Position numbers and translations under genes: made by a program. Shown piece after piece: positions 9,392 to 16,624 of a stretch of DNA of 64,000 bases. This DNA is from an uncultured Chlorobiota bacterium. GTDB taxonomy: Bacteria > Bacteroidota > Ignavibacteria > UBA10030 > UBA6906. Positions within the stretch are counted from its first letter, which is position 1. Each line of letters starts with the position of its first letter. The stretch is taken from positions 1 through 64,000 of the forward strand of contig CAADGV010000009.1 of the NCBI GenBank assembly GCA_900696645.1, in the 5' to 3' direction. The notes under the pieces were generated by a model. The model did no database searches. It had not been told where the DNA came from and saw only the letters and a program-made list of their open reading frames with translations.

Positions 9392-10702
9392 TTACTTGAC
9401 AAGTATCATTTGTTTCGTTTCGGTGAATGCGTGTGTCTTCATCGTGTAGTAGTACACGCCGCTTGCAAGCCCATTGGCATCGAAGTAGATACGGTACACG
9501 CCCGGCTCGTGCTCGCCGTTCACAAGCGATCTCACTTGCTTTCCCTGAGTATCGTACAGTCCGATTGTGACTTGCCCGCGTGCGATGACTTCGTACTCTA
9601 TCGTCGTGGTCGGATTGAATGGGTTTGGATAGTTTTGTTTGAGTGCGAATGTTTTGGGTGACCGCTCAAGCCGTTCGGGAACACTTGACACAAGTCTGTA
9701 CGCAAACACACTCCCTGCGCCTCCTACCGCCCAGCCGTGATACCTGTCGAGCATCATTCCGTCGAGGATTCTGCGAGCCCCACCGACATGTTCACGAATC
9801 CAAGAAGCACCTCCGTCAGAAGTCTGAAAAATGACAGCGGCGATGTCTCCTTGATAAAACATGTGTCCAAACGCCCAACCGTTCAAATTGTCTACAAACG
9901 AAAGGGCTGCAGGAGCCAAATCATCCCACGGTGGATCATAGATGCGACCTTGCAGTGTCCATGTGACACCTCCATCGGTTGTCGTATAGCTATACGTGGG
10001 TGAGTTCGAATTCACCGCCCACCCTCGAAGGGTGTCAATAAACGAGAAGGATTGAAAGTAGCGAGGAGCCCGAAACAAATCCCACGTCATCCCCCCATCA
10101 CTGGTTTTCAGAATGCCTGACTGGTTCCACGGATTCACTCCTGCCAACATCCATCCATGCACACTATCGATGAACTGAACTTGGAGGAGCCCGCCGATAC
10201 TATCGGCAATCGTTTGCTCCGTCCATGTTGTTCCGCCGTTGCTCGTTTGCACGACCTTGCCTGTGTCCGGAGAGAAGTTGTTCGTGTAACCGGATGTGAT
10301 GTTCCTTGTCAACGCAAGGCTGGCCGTGCCGAGATAGTTGCGGTTATCACCTGCAAATTGTTGAAACCAATTGGCTCCGCCATCAGTGGTCTTCATGATT
10401 CTTCCTGGCGATGTGCCCTGCGCACCGACGCACCATCCAATGGTGGGATTGAGCATGGAAATTGCCCTTATCGCGATGGGAGCATTAAAAGAGCATTGGA
10501 GCCATGTATTGCCTCCGTCCGTCGTTCGAAACCCTGCACTGCTTCCCGATGCAGTCCATCCATGCAGTGAGTCCACGAACTCTACAGCCTGCAAGGTGGT
10601 GGACTGGTTTCCCAACTGAGCCACCCTCACCCAGCCGTATTGCTGGGCGTACGTAGGCAATACAAATGCAATGGTCAACAAGAACGTCCATAGTGTTTTC
10701 AT
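9392..10702 (-). CDS. T9SS-sorted Ycf48/BNR-repeat exported protein
   Basis: This 436-residue protein has a signal peptide (about 1-19, TYAQQ). Six repeats follow the pattern ILKTSDGGMTWD (variants RTTDGGNTW, KTTDGGANW, QTSNGGTTW, TTTDGGVTW, QTSDGGASW), as in Ycf48-like beta-propellers. A C-terminal T9SS domain (about 350-436) carries FALKQNYPNPFNPTTTI and ends TETKQMILVK. Photosystem II assembly is the role of Ycf48 itself, but in FCB bacteria these propellers are common surface proteins of unknown function. The gene lies 66 bp downstream of the hydrogenase small subunit with a clear AAGGAG site, so it is probably co-transcribed with the hydrogenase. Its sorting domain differs in sequence from the near-identical pair at 117 and 13517. 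Confidence 0.88.
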   Translation of the reverse strand: MKTLWTFLLTIAFVLPTYAQQYGWVRVAQLGNQSTTLQAVEFVDSLHGWTASGSSAGFRTTDGGNTWLQCSFNAPIAIRAISMLNPTIGWCVGAQGTSPGRIMKTTDGGANWFQQFAGDNRNYLGTASLALTRNITSGYTNNFSPDTGKVVQTSNGGTTWTEQTIADSIGGLLQVQFIDSVHGWMLAGVNPWNQSGILKTSDGGMTWDLFRAPRYFQSFSFIDTLRGWAVNSNSPTYSYTTTDGGVTWTLQGRIYDPPWDDLAPAALSFVDNLNGWAFGHMFYQGDIAAVIFQTSDGGASWIREHVGGARRILDGMMLDRYHGWAVGGAGSVFAYRLVSSVPERLERSPKTFALKQNYPNPFNPTTTIEYEVIARGQVTIGLYDTQGKQVRSLVNGEHEPGVYRIYFDANGLASGVYYYTMKTHAFTETKQMILVK

Positions 10703-10768
10703 GAATCACGCTCCTTACACAAGTGATTTTCCGGAGCAAAGGTACGCATCGCACATGCCACATGCAAT

Positions 10769-11878
10769 CTACTGCTCGGAGGCATCCTGTTCTTTACTGC
10801 TTTGAATCTCAGCTTGAATAATCTTTCTCTTCCGTATATTCGTCGAGATGGCATGTGCGGCAATCCCCGCCGCTGTGCCGACACCGAGTGCAACGCCGAT
10901 AGTATCAGCAGTCGATTCAATGCCGAAGCCCGGGAAGGAAGCGAGTCGTTGATAGAACGGCCCGTTATCCCAGAAATCCGCTTCGCTGCACCCAATGCAA
11001 CCGTGACCGGATTGAATCGGGAAACTGACGCCATTGTTCCATCGCGTTGTGCCGCAGGCGTTGTACGTCATCGGGCCGCGGCAGCCCATTTTGTAGAGAC
11101 AGTAACCGCGTCGTGCATTCTCATCATCAAATGATTCCACAAACAATCCTGCGTCGTAGTTCGGGCGGCGATAGCAAGTATCATGCACGCGCCGTGAGTA
11201 AAACGCCCGCGGCCTGCCAAGTCCGTCAAGTTGCGGAATGCGGTCGAAGGCGAGCAAGTGAACGATCGTCCCAGCCATCACTTCGGCTATCGGCGGGCAG
11301 CCCGGCACGTTGATAATCGGCTTGCCGGAAATGACTTTATGAATCGGGGTTGCGCCTGTGGGGTTTGGCCTTGCCGCCTGTATGCAGCCGTTTGACGCGC
11401 AACTTCCCCATGCAATCACGGCTTTCGCATCGGCAGCGGCTTCTTTCACGATATCAAGCATTGTTCGTCCGCCGATGCAGCAGTACACGCCGCCTTCTTC
11501 CAGCGGCACAGATCCTTCCATCAACATCAAATACTCTCCCTTGTACTTCTTCATCGTAGCGTGCAAAGCCTCTTCGGCCTGATGGCCTGCAGCTGCCATG
11601 AGAGTCTCTGTGTAGTCAAGGGAGATTTTGTCGAGAACAATGTCGGAGACAATGGGATGAGATGAACGGATGAACGATTCGCTGCAACAGGTACATTCCT
11701 GTCCGTGAAACCAGACAACAGGAAGTCGGGGCTTGGTGTCCATTGCGTGGACAACTTTGCCGATGGCTGAAGCTTCAAGTCCGGCAGCAGCGGCTATCCA
11801 GCCGGCAAACTTCAGAAAATCGCGCCGGGAAACGCCGTTGAGTTCGGCATATTCCCACATGGTGAGGGGTGTTTTCAT
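10769..11878 (-). CDS. hyaA: Uptake [NiFe]-hydrogenase small subunit, O2-tolerant (group 1d-like) type
   Basis: This 369-residue iron-sulfur subunit is exported by Tat ([10 protein letters not shown] at about residues 17-26). It carries electrons from the active site to cytochrome b. The proximal cluster has Cys62, Cys64, Cys65, Cys160, Cys165 and Cys194. With a constant offset of 45 these match Cys17, 19, 20, 115, 120 and 149 of the E. coli Hyd-1 and Ralstonia enzymes, including the two extra cysteines (19 and 120) that define the O2-tolerant [4Fe-3S] cluster. [13 protein letters not shown] and [14 protein letters not shown] provide distal and medial cluster ligands. A C-terminal hydrophobic segment (about 325-345) should anchor the subunit. 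GGAGG precedes the ATG. It follows the HypC-like gene by 18 bp. Confidence 0.96.
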   Translation of the reverse strand: MKTPLTMWEYAELNGVSRRDFLKFAGWIAAAAGLEASAIGKVVHAMDTKPRLPVVWFHGQECTCCSESFIRSSHPIVSDIVLDKISLDYTETLMAAAGHQAEEALHATMKKYKGEYLMLMEGSVPLEEGGVYCCIGGRTMLDIVKEAAADAKAVIAWGSCASNGCIQAARPNPTGATPIHKVISGKPIINVPGCPPIAEVMAGTIVHLLAFDRIPQLDGLGRPRAFYSRRVHDTCYRRPNYDAGLFVESFDDENARRGYCLYKMGCRGPMTYNACGTTRWNNGVSFPIQSGHGCIGCSEADFWDNGPFYQRLASFPGFGIESTADTIGVALGVGTAAGIAAHAISTNIRKRKIIQAEIQSSKEQDASEQ

Positions 11879-11896
11879 GGTACCTCCAATAATGGT

Positions 11897-12154
11897 TTAG
11901 GGGTAAAGGTCGGGATCAGCATTGCCAAGAAAATCAGGGTCTTCAAGTCGTGGATCGGGTTCGACGGTCTGAATGGAAATGACTCCTTCCAAGTGAACTG
12001 TGTCGCCCAAGTGAGCTGCATCGAGCATCGCCATGGGGAGTTCGAGATGAACGGGCCGGCAGGAAATTTTCGCGAGTTGAATTCCTTCTCTCTCAAAAAT
12101 CTCCACGACCTCGCCGGTCAGGGAAACAGTACATGGTGTGTTGATGGCGTGCAT
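11897..12154 (-). CDS. HypC/HupF-like hydrogenase chaperone lacking the N-terminal Met-Cys
   Basis: This is an 85-residue small OB-fold-like protein. The stretch NTPCTVSLTGEVVEI followed by LGDTVHLEGVISI resembles the body of HypC/HupF chaperones. Those normally begin Met-Cys, and the Cys carries the Fe(CN)2CO unit. Here the protein begins MHAINTPCTV, so the only early Cys is residue 8. It is the first gene of the hydrogenase operon, 18 bp before the small subunit and about 70 bp after a sigma-54 promoter. It may be a HupF-like accessory protein or a divergent chaperone. No other hyp genes occur in the window. Confidence 0.6.
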   Translation of the reverse strand: MHAINTPCTVSLTGEVVEIFEREGIQLAKISCRPVHLELPMAMLDAAHLGDTVHLEGVISIQTVEPDPRLEDPDFLGNADPDLYP

Positions 12155-12221
12155 CGCAAGTGAGCCACTGCTGAGTTTTTCATCCGAGGAGTGATTACAT
12201 CTTCAACAACATCTCTAACAA

Positions 12222-12238
12222 GGCAATGGATATGCCAG
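12222..12238 (-). promoter_or_regulatory. Sigma-54 promoter of the hydrogenase operon
   Basis: On the minus strand TGGCATATCCATTGC (12237 to 12223) fits the -24/-12 consensus TGGCAYRNNNNTTGC. It has the invariant GG and GC and the exact six-base gap between TGGCA and TTGC. Transcription should start near 12211, leaving a leader of about 57 bases before the HypC-like start at 12154. The next gene upstream encodes a sigma-54 enhancer-binding protein, which supports the assignment. Confidence 0.72.
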
Positions 12239-12289
12239 TCGGAATTTGCGAAGAATGGCTGGAATGAGAGATATAGAAGAAAGAATGTG

Positions 12290-12322
12290 GCGGAATTCCG
12301 TTATTCGCAAACGGATTTCCGC
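12290..12322. promoter_or_regulatory. 13-bp inverted repeat: activator site or hairpin
   Basis: Arms GCGGAATTCCGTT (12290-12302) and AACGGATTTCCGC (12310-12322) pair at 12 of 13 positions around a 7-base loop. It begins 10 bp past the stop of the enhancer-binding protein gene and lies about 50-85 bp upstream of the sigma-54 promoter. It could be the upstream activating sequence bound by that regulator, a terminator for its gene, or both. The T-richness after the stem on the minus strand is only moderate. Confidence 0.5.
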
Positions 12323-12331
12323 AGGCGTGGA

Positions 12332-13297
12332 CTATTCGATGTTGTGCTTCTTTAATTTATCACGGAGAGTGGAGAGACTCATGCCAAGGGCTTTTGCCGC
12401 GTGTGTGCGGTTTCCGTTCGCTTCACGCAGAGCCTGCCTGAGGAGGTTTGTTTCAAGGCAGGCTACAACTTGGTCGAACGTCATATTCTCCTCAGTGAAG
12501 CAACGCTGGCATGCTTTGGCAATCATATCAAGCGGAGCATCTTCGCGGACTTCCGGCGGCAAATCCTTGAGCTGAATCTCGCCGTCGGCAAACAAGGCCA
12601 TGCGTTGCACAACGTTGCGCAATTCACGGATGTTGCCGGGCCACGAGTAGTCTACAAGTGTTCGCAGAGCATCCCCGGCAACATTTATCTGTTTGTCGGG
12701 CGCGTAGCGCTGAAGGAAATGGTGAATAATGGGCGGGATATCATCCTTTCGCTCACGCAACGGCGGAATGACAAGCGGCACGACATTGATTCTGTAGTAG
12801 AGGTCGGATCTGAATACGCCGCGGTTCACAAGTTCCTTCAAATCAACTTTCGTAGCTGTAATCAGACGGACGTCGATGGGAATCGGCGTTGTACCTCCGA
12901 CACGCATTACTTCGCGGGATTCGAGCACGCGAAGCAGCTTTGCCTGCAGCGCAATCGGGAAGTCATCGATATCATCAAGGAAAATGCTTCCCGTGTCTGC
13001 AAGCTCGAACAGTCCCTTCTTTTCGCTCGCTGCACTTGTATATGCGCCGCGCTCGTGACCAAATAATTCACTCTCGAGTAATTCCGGAGGTAGGGCTGAA
13101 AGTCCCACCTTGACAAGAGGCTTGTCGCTGCGTGGACCGGTGCGGTGAATATACTCCGCAATGAGTTCCTTGCCGACTCCTGTTTCACCAATCAGCAACA
13201 CAGAGCTGTCCGAAGTGGCGATCGTGTCAATTCGTCCAAGAATGGAGCGCATCACATCGCTTGTGGCAATCAAGGCAAGTGAATGATGCGGGTGCAT
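12332..13297 (-). CDS. Sigma-54 enhancer-binding protein without sensory domain (PspF-like)
   Basis: The 321-residue AAA+ activator remodels RNA polymerase-sigma-54. The AAA+ domain begins almost at the N-terminus. It has Walker A (GETGVGKE), a sigma-54 contact loop GAYTSA in place of the usual GAFTGA, Walker B (GSIFLDDIDD) and a sensor region (FRSDLYYRIN). A Fis-type helix-turn-helix closes the protein (NRTHAAKALGMSLSTLRDKL, about 296-315). The essential Thr of the loop is kept, but Phe and the second Gly are changed. With no receiver or other input domain, control must come from partner proteins or expression level. The natural target is the sigma-54 promoter about 95 bp downstream of its stop. 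Confidence 0.93.
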   Translation of the reverse strand: MHPHHSLALIATSDVMRSILGRIDTIATSDSSVLLIGETGVGKELIAEYIHRTGPRSDKPLVKVGLSALPPELLESELFGHERGAYTSAASEKKGLFELADTGSIFLDDIDDFPIALQAKLLRVLESREVMRVGGTTPIPIDVRLITATKVDLKELVNRGVFRSDLYYRINVVPLVIPPLRERKDDIPPIIHHFLQRYAPDKQINVAGDALRTLVDYSWPGNIRELRNVVQRMALFADGEIQLKDLPPEVREDAPLDMIAKACQRCFTEENMTFDQVVACLETNLLRQALREANGNRTHAAKALGMSLSTLRDKLKKHNIE

Positions 13298-13454
13298 AAT
13301 GGGGAAGGGCTTAGTGGAACAACTTGCCAGAACCTACACAAAGAAAATGAGCAATGCAACACGAACTGTTCTCTCCCTCGAATCTGAGAAAGAAATGCGG
13401 TTCAGATCATCGGATTCGGCATCACGGTTGCTCGTCTCCGGATGAAGAATCCAG

Positions 13455-13484
13455 AAAAACAAAATCCCGGCTTTCACCGGGATT
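13455..13484 (-). terminator. Rho-independent terminator after the C39-like T9SS gene
   Basis: On the minus strand an 8-bp perfect stem (AATCCCGG / CCGGGATT, loop of six bases) is followed by a T-rich tail TTGTTTTTC. It sits about 33 bp past the stop codon of the gene at 13517-15130. This is the expected form and place of an intrinsic terminator. Confidence 0.82.
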
Positions 13485-13516
13485 CTCTTGCAAAAGTTTG
13501 TGCTTTGCCACGGTCT

Positions 13517-15130
13517 TTACTTCAAGAGCAACATCCGCTTTGTCTCGACATAGCTTCCAGCTGTGAGGCGGTAGAAATAAACGCCGCTGGGGAGGTTGCC
13601 AGCATCGAACAGAACCGAATGCTTCCCGACGTGCTTCACTTCATCCACCAGCGTTGTCACTTCCTGACCTAACACATCGAACACCTTCAGTTCCACGTAT
13701 CTGACTTCTGACATCTGATATCTGATTTCCGTGCTTGGGTTGAACGGATTGGGATAGTTCTGTTCCAAACGGAACTCGAAGGGAACGCTGCCCTCGCCGC
13801 GAACACCAGTGATGAATGGCGGACCCGGACTTTCCGAAATGACGTGCGAGATGTAGCGCGGGATGCCGCTCCGGTGAACGATCATACGTCCCGCGCCGTC
13901 AACGGTAATCTCCGGAAACTCCTGAACCGTCCCGCCTGTATCCCGCTGCTTCAGATCGTGCTTCAAGCCGATGTATTTTTTGCCGCTCATTGTCTCGTAC
14001 ACACCCGTCACGGTTACTGCGTGTCCGCGCCAATTGGTTCCATCAAACCACTTGTAAAAAATTTCCACATCTTCCGTGTCGGCAACTTCCTGCTTGAGCC
14101 ACTGCCACGTCGGGTACGGGCCGGTGTTATCGTTGCGCGCAAACGACGGTCCCGATGTTGCCGAAATGTTCCCTGTTACACCCTGTCCCTGGAACTTCAC
14201 CTGTATCGGAAGATTGTGCCGCTGAATGAAATCGAGTTTGCCGCGAACGAATGTTTCGATGCTCACGCCTCCGCCAGGTTGTCTGCCCATCAATCTGCTC
14301 AGAGAATCGAGTAGCGCCCGGTGGGTGAACGGTATATTGATGTGGGGATAAAGGGATTCGAGCCACTTCAGACTGTTGGCCGCAGCTGCCGGCCCGCACG
14401 CATTCCGGTCGCCCGCATATCCGCCCGGCACCGGCGGATTATCGGTGTTGGACAAGTCGATATTGGGAACCGAACACCCGAAGTGTGTCATCGACGTGAC
14501 GGGCGAACTGAGATTCGGCTCGGGCGTCGGTTGTGAGAGGGGAGGTTCGTTTCCGGTCGAGTCGCCGTATTCGTTGCTTGCATCATCGTCGATCTGGCCT
14601 ACAGGCAGATCATACTGCTGGAACTGCGGAGGCGGCGTTGGGCTCGGTTGTTGTGCCCAGTGGAAATACAGGCGCATCAGCGCGGATGCAGGCCACGGGG
14701 TCCCGTTTGTTATTCCGAGCGCGGCAAGATCGAACCTGATGGCAACAACCGTAGCGATGGTTGCCGCCGCAATGAAGAAATTCTGTGCAACATACGTAAA
14801 CCCGACGCCGAGGCGTTCCGCACCGATCGTCAGATAAAACGCCGTTGCCGCCGTGTACGTGAACACAAACATGGCCCATTTCGAATTGATAATCTGCGGA
14901 TTCATGTTCAGAAGGTGAAGCTGGAACATGACGAGATCCTGCACAGTGAGCGGGCCTGCCTGCAGCGGGACTAAAGCGGACTGCTGCTCCGCGAGAAAAG
15001 CAGGCAGTTGTTCAGGAGTAAGATAGGCAACTTCAACAGGCGATTCCTGTGCCTGACTGTGAACCGCTGGAACAAGGAGAATGAGGGAAAGAAACAAGAA
15101 CAGGAGGCGATACGAACGAAACAGAATCAT
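13517..15130 (-). CDS. T9SS-sorted exported protein with C39-like cysteine peptidase domain
   Basis: This is a 537-residue protein with a signal peptide (about 1-28, VHSQAQ). Two or three hydrophobic stretches follow (about 95-140), then a proline-rich linker. A papain-like/C39-like domain (about 235-400) has GDRNACGPAAAANSL as the likely nucleophile Cys region and WRGHAVTVTGVY as the likely catalytic His region. A T9SS domain (about 455-537, RLEQNYPNPFNPSTEI to VETKRMLLLK) ends the protein. A secreted peptidase or inactive peptidase-fold protein is the best guess, and the substrate is unknown. The DNA of its sorting domain is nearly the same as that of the gene at 117-2567. It has its own terminator at 13455-13484. 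Confidence 0.82.
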   Translation of the reverse strand: MILFRSYRLLFLFLSLILLVPAVHSQAQESPVEVAYLTPEQLPAFLAEQQSALVPLQAGPLTVQDLVMFQLHLLNMNPQIINSKWAMFVFTYTAATAFYLTIGAERLGVGFTYVAQNFFIAAATIATVVAIRFDLAALGITNGTPWPASALMRLYFHWAQQPSPTPPPQFQQYDLPVGQIDDDASNEYGDSTGNEPPLSQPTPEPNLSSPVTSMTHFGCSVPNIDLSNTDNPPVPGGYAGDRNACGPAAAANSLKWLESLYPHINIPFTHRALLDSLSRLMGRQPGGGVSIETFVRGKLDFIQRHNLPIQVKFQGQGVTGNISATSGPSFARNDNTGPYPTWQWLKQEVADTEDVEIFYKWFDGTNWRGHAVTVTGVYETMSGKKYIGLKHDLKQRDTGGTVQEFPEITVDGAGRMIVHRSGIPRYISHVISESPGPPFITGVRGEGSVPFEFRLEQNYPNPFNPSTEIRYQMSEVRYVELKVFDVLGQEVTTLVDEVKHVGKHSVLFDAGNLPSGVYFYRLTAGSYVETKRMLLLK

Positions 15131-15350
15131 AGCTGGCTCCTTTCGGTTGTTGATTGGTTATTTACGCCGTGGGGAGGCCGTTTAACCGAAAGGGTACAGC
15201 ATATCAACTAAAGAACAGGGCCCTTCAGCAAAGGCCGGAAGAAACGGTAAGGCGACTGTATGATAATAGCAGGCCTTTTCACAGGCTGTGACGACCGCCA
15301 CCCGGTTTATCAAGGTGGGGAGTGATGGCATTGATCTTTCGTAAAATGCC

Positions 15351-16007
15351 TCAATTAGTTACGGTTTTTCGGTGCCTGTCAATCCAATACATCCACGGAA
15401 TGAAAATCAGTTGCAGCAATCCGGCGTACGCAAGCGCAGATTCATCAGGCGGCGGCGGGCTAAAAAAGTTTGCGAAGTAGATGACGACGAGAAACGCTAC
15501 GAGTCCCCACAATGCGTACGTTCCGACTCTATCGATTGCCTTTGTTACGCGTGTATACAACATCACGGCCCCCGCAAAGAGAAGTCCCTCCACAATTATC
15601 GTTGCCGCTACATTGTTCCACAACCCCAATCCGAAAAACACATCGCTGCCGGGCGCGAGAGGCAGGTCGGGGCGATGTGTTGCAAAATCCAACACCCAAT
15701 GGCTGAACACCACAATGCCGAGAATCAGCGAAGCCTGCGCGTTCCGTTTCAGGGCGTAATACACGCCGCCGAACGCAACCGACCAGAGCAGAACGGTCAA
15801 TAGGCTATGGGAGTAGGGGTAATGGTAGAAATCGAGCGGCGTGAAGGCTGTATTTCCGGGGTCGATACGGGCGGCTTCAATTCCGAACAGAAGAAAGAAC
15901 GGCCATAGCAAGTCAATGAACTGCGAAGCGATGAAGAGTGTGCCGAGCGAGACCTTTGGCGCCGGCTTTTTGGCGGCGAAACTCACGGCAAAATGGCCGA
16001 TGAACAT
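15351..16007 (-). CDS. YdjM-like metal-dependent hydrolase family membrane protein
   Basis: The 218-residue polytopic membrane protein begins MFIGHFAVSFAAKK. An upstream in-frame extension to 16115 is possible, but AAGGAG sits at the right distance before the ATG at 16007. Conserved polar motifs within the helices (GHF, SQFIDLLWP, HYPYSHSL and FSHWVLDFATHRPDLPL) match the YdjM-type family, whose His/Asp residues are thought to bind metal. About six transmembrane segments are visible. The biochemical activity is not established for most family members. It is divergent from the STAS gene at 16231, with no obvious functional link. Confidence 0.75.
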   Translation of the reverse strand: MFIGHFAVSFAAKKPAPKVSLGTLFIASQFIDLLWPFFLLFGIEAARIDPGNTAFTPLDFYHYPYSHSLLTVLLWSVAFGGVYYALKRNAQASLILGIVVFSHWVLDFATHRPDLPLAPGSDVFFGLGLWNNVAATIIVEGLLFAGAVMLYTRVTKAIDRVGTYALWGLVAFLVVIYFANFFSPPPPDESALAYAGLLQLIFIPWMYWIDRHRKTVTN

Positions 16008-16230
16008 AAGACGTACTCCTTGTTGTGTGCAATGCTGCAAACCGGCAGGGAAAGAAGGATCGTTGTCCAATATACGTCGAGGTTCTGATGGTTTCAAGTT
16101 GACTTCATGCAACATTTTGTTGAGATTAGGTCAGCTTTCTCCGTCCGGCGGAGAGGGCATCCCAATCCGACAGCACGAATTCAGCAGAGCCCTCATCCGA
16201 ATCCAAAGCAAAGTCAGGAGGTACACCATC

Positions 16231-16572
16231 ATGGCTGTAAGAACATCGTCGCTTACCGGCGGCATCGGTTTGATCGAAGTTAAAGGAGCATTGACCGGGG
16301 GAGAAGAAACGGACGAAGTACGCCGCGCGGTTGCAGGCTTCATCGACCGTGAATACAGCAAGTTGATCATCGATCTTGGCGGCGTCACGTTCGTCAACAG
16401 CGCGGGGATCGGCGTTCTCGTGGGGGCCCATACAACCTACACCCGCAAGGGCTGGCATATCAAACTTACCGGCGTGAACAAAAATATCGACAGCGTATTC
16501 GTTATTACAAAGCTTTCGCTTGTATTCGATGTTCATGATACAATAGACGAAGCGCAGAAGAGTTTCACGTAA
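16231..16572 (+). CDS. STAS-domain anti-sigma factor antagonist
   Basis: This is a 113-residue single STAS domain. The helix-start motif FVNSAGIGVLVGAH holds Ser57, the residue phosphorylated by partner-switch kinases in SpoIIAA/RsbV proteins. AGGAGG precedes the ATG at 16231, which sets the start; a longer reading frame begins upstream at 15841 but lacks such support. The next gene encodes a GAF-PP2C phosphatase of the RsbU type that could dephosphorylate it. No RsbW-type anti-sigma kinase is nearby, so the third partner must lie elsewhere. Confidence 0.9.
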   Translation: MAVRTSSLTGGIGLIEVKGALTGGEETDEVRRAVAGFIDREYSKLIIDLGGVTFVNSAGIGVLVGAHTTYTRKGWHIKLTGVNKNIDSVFVITKLSLVFDVHDTIDEAQKSFT

Positions 16573-16624
16573 CCTCATATTGCAATCCTGCACAGTTCTT
16601 TACAAGTAATGATCACACGCTGTG

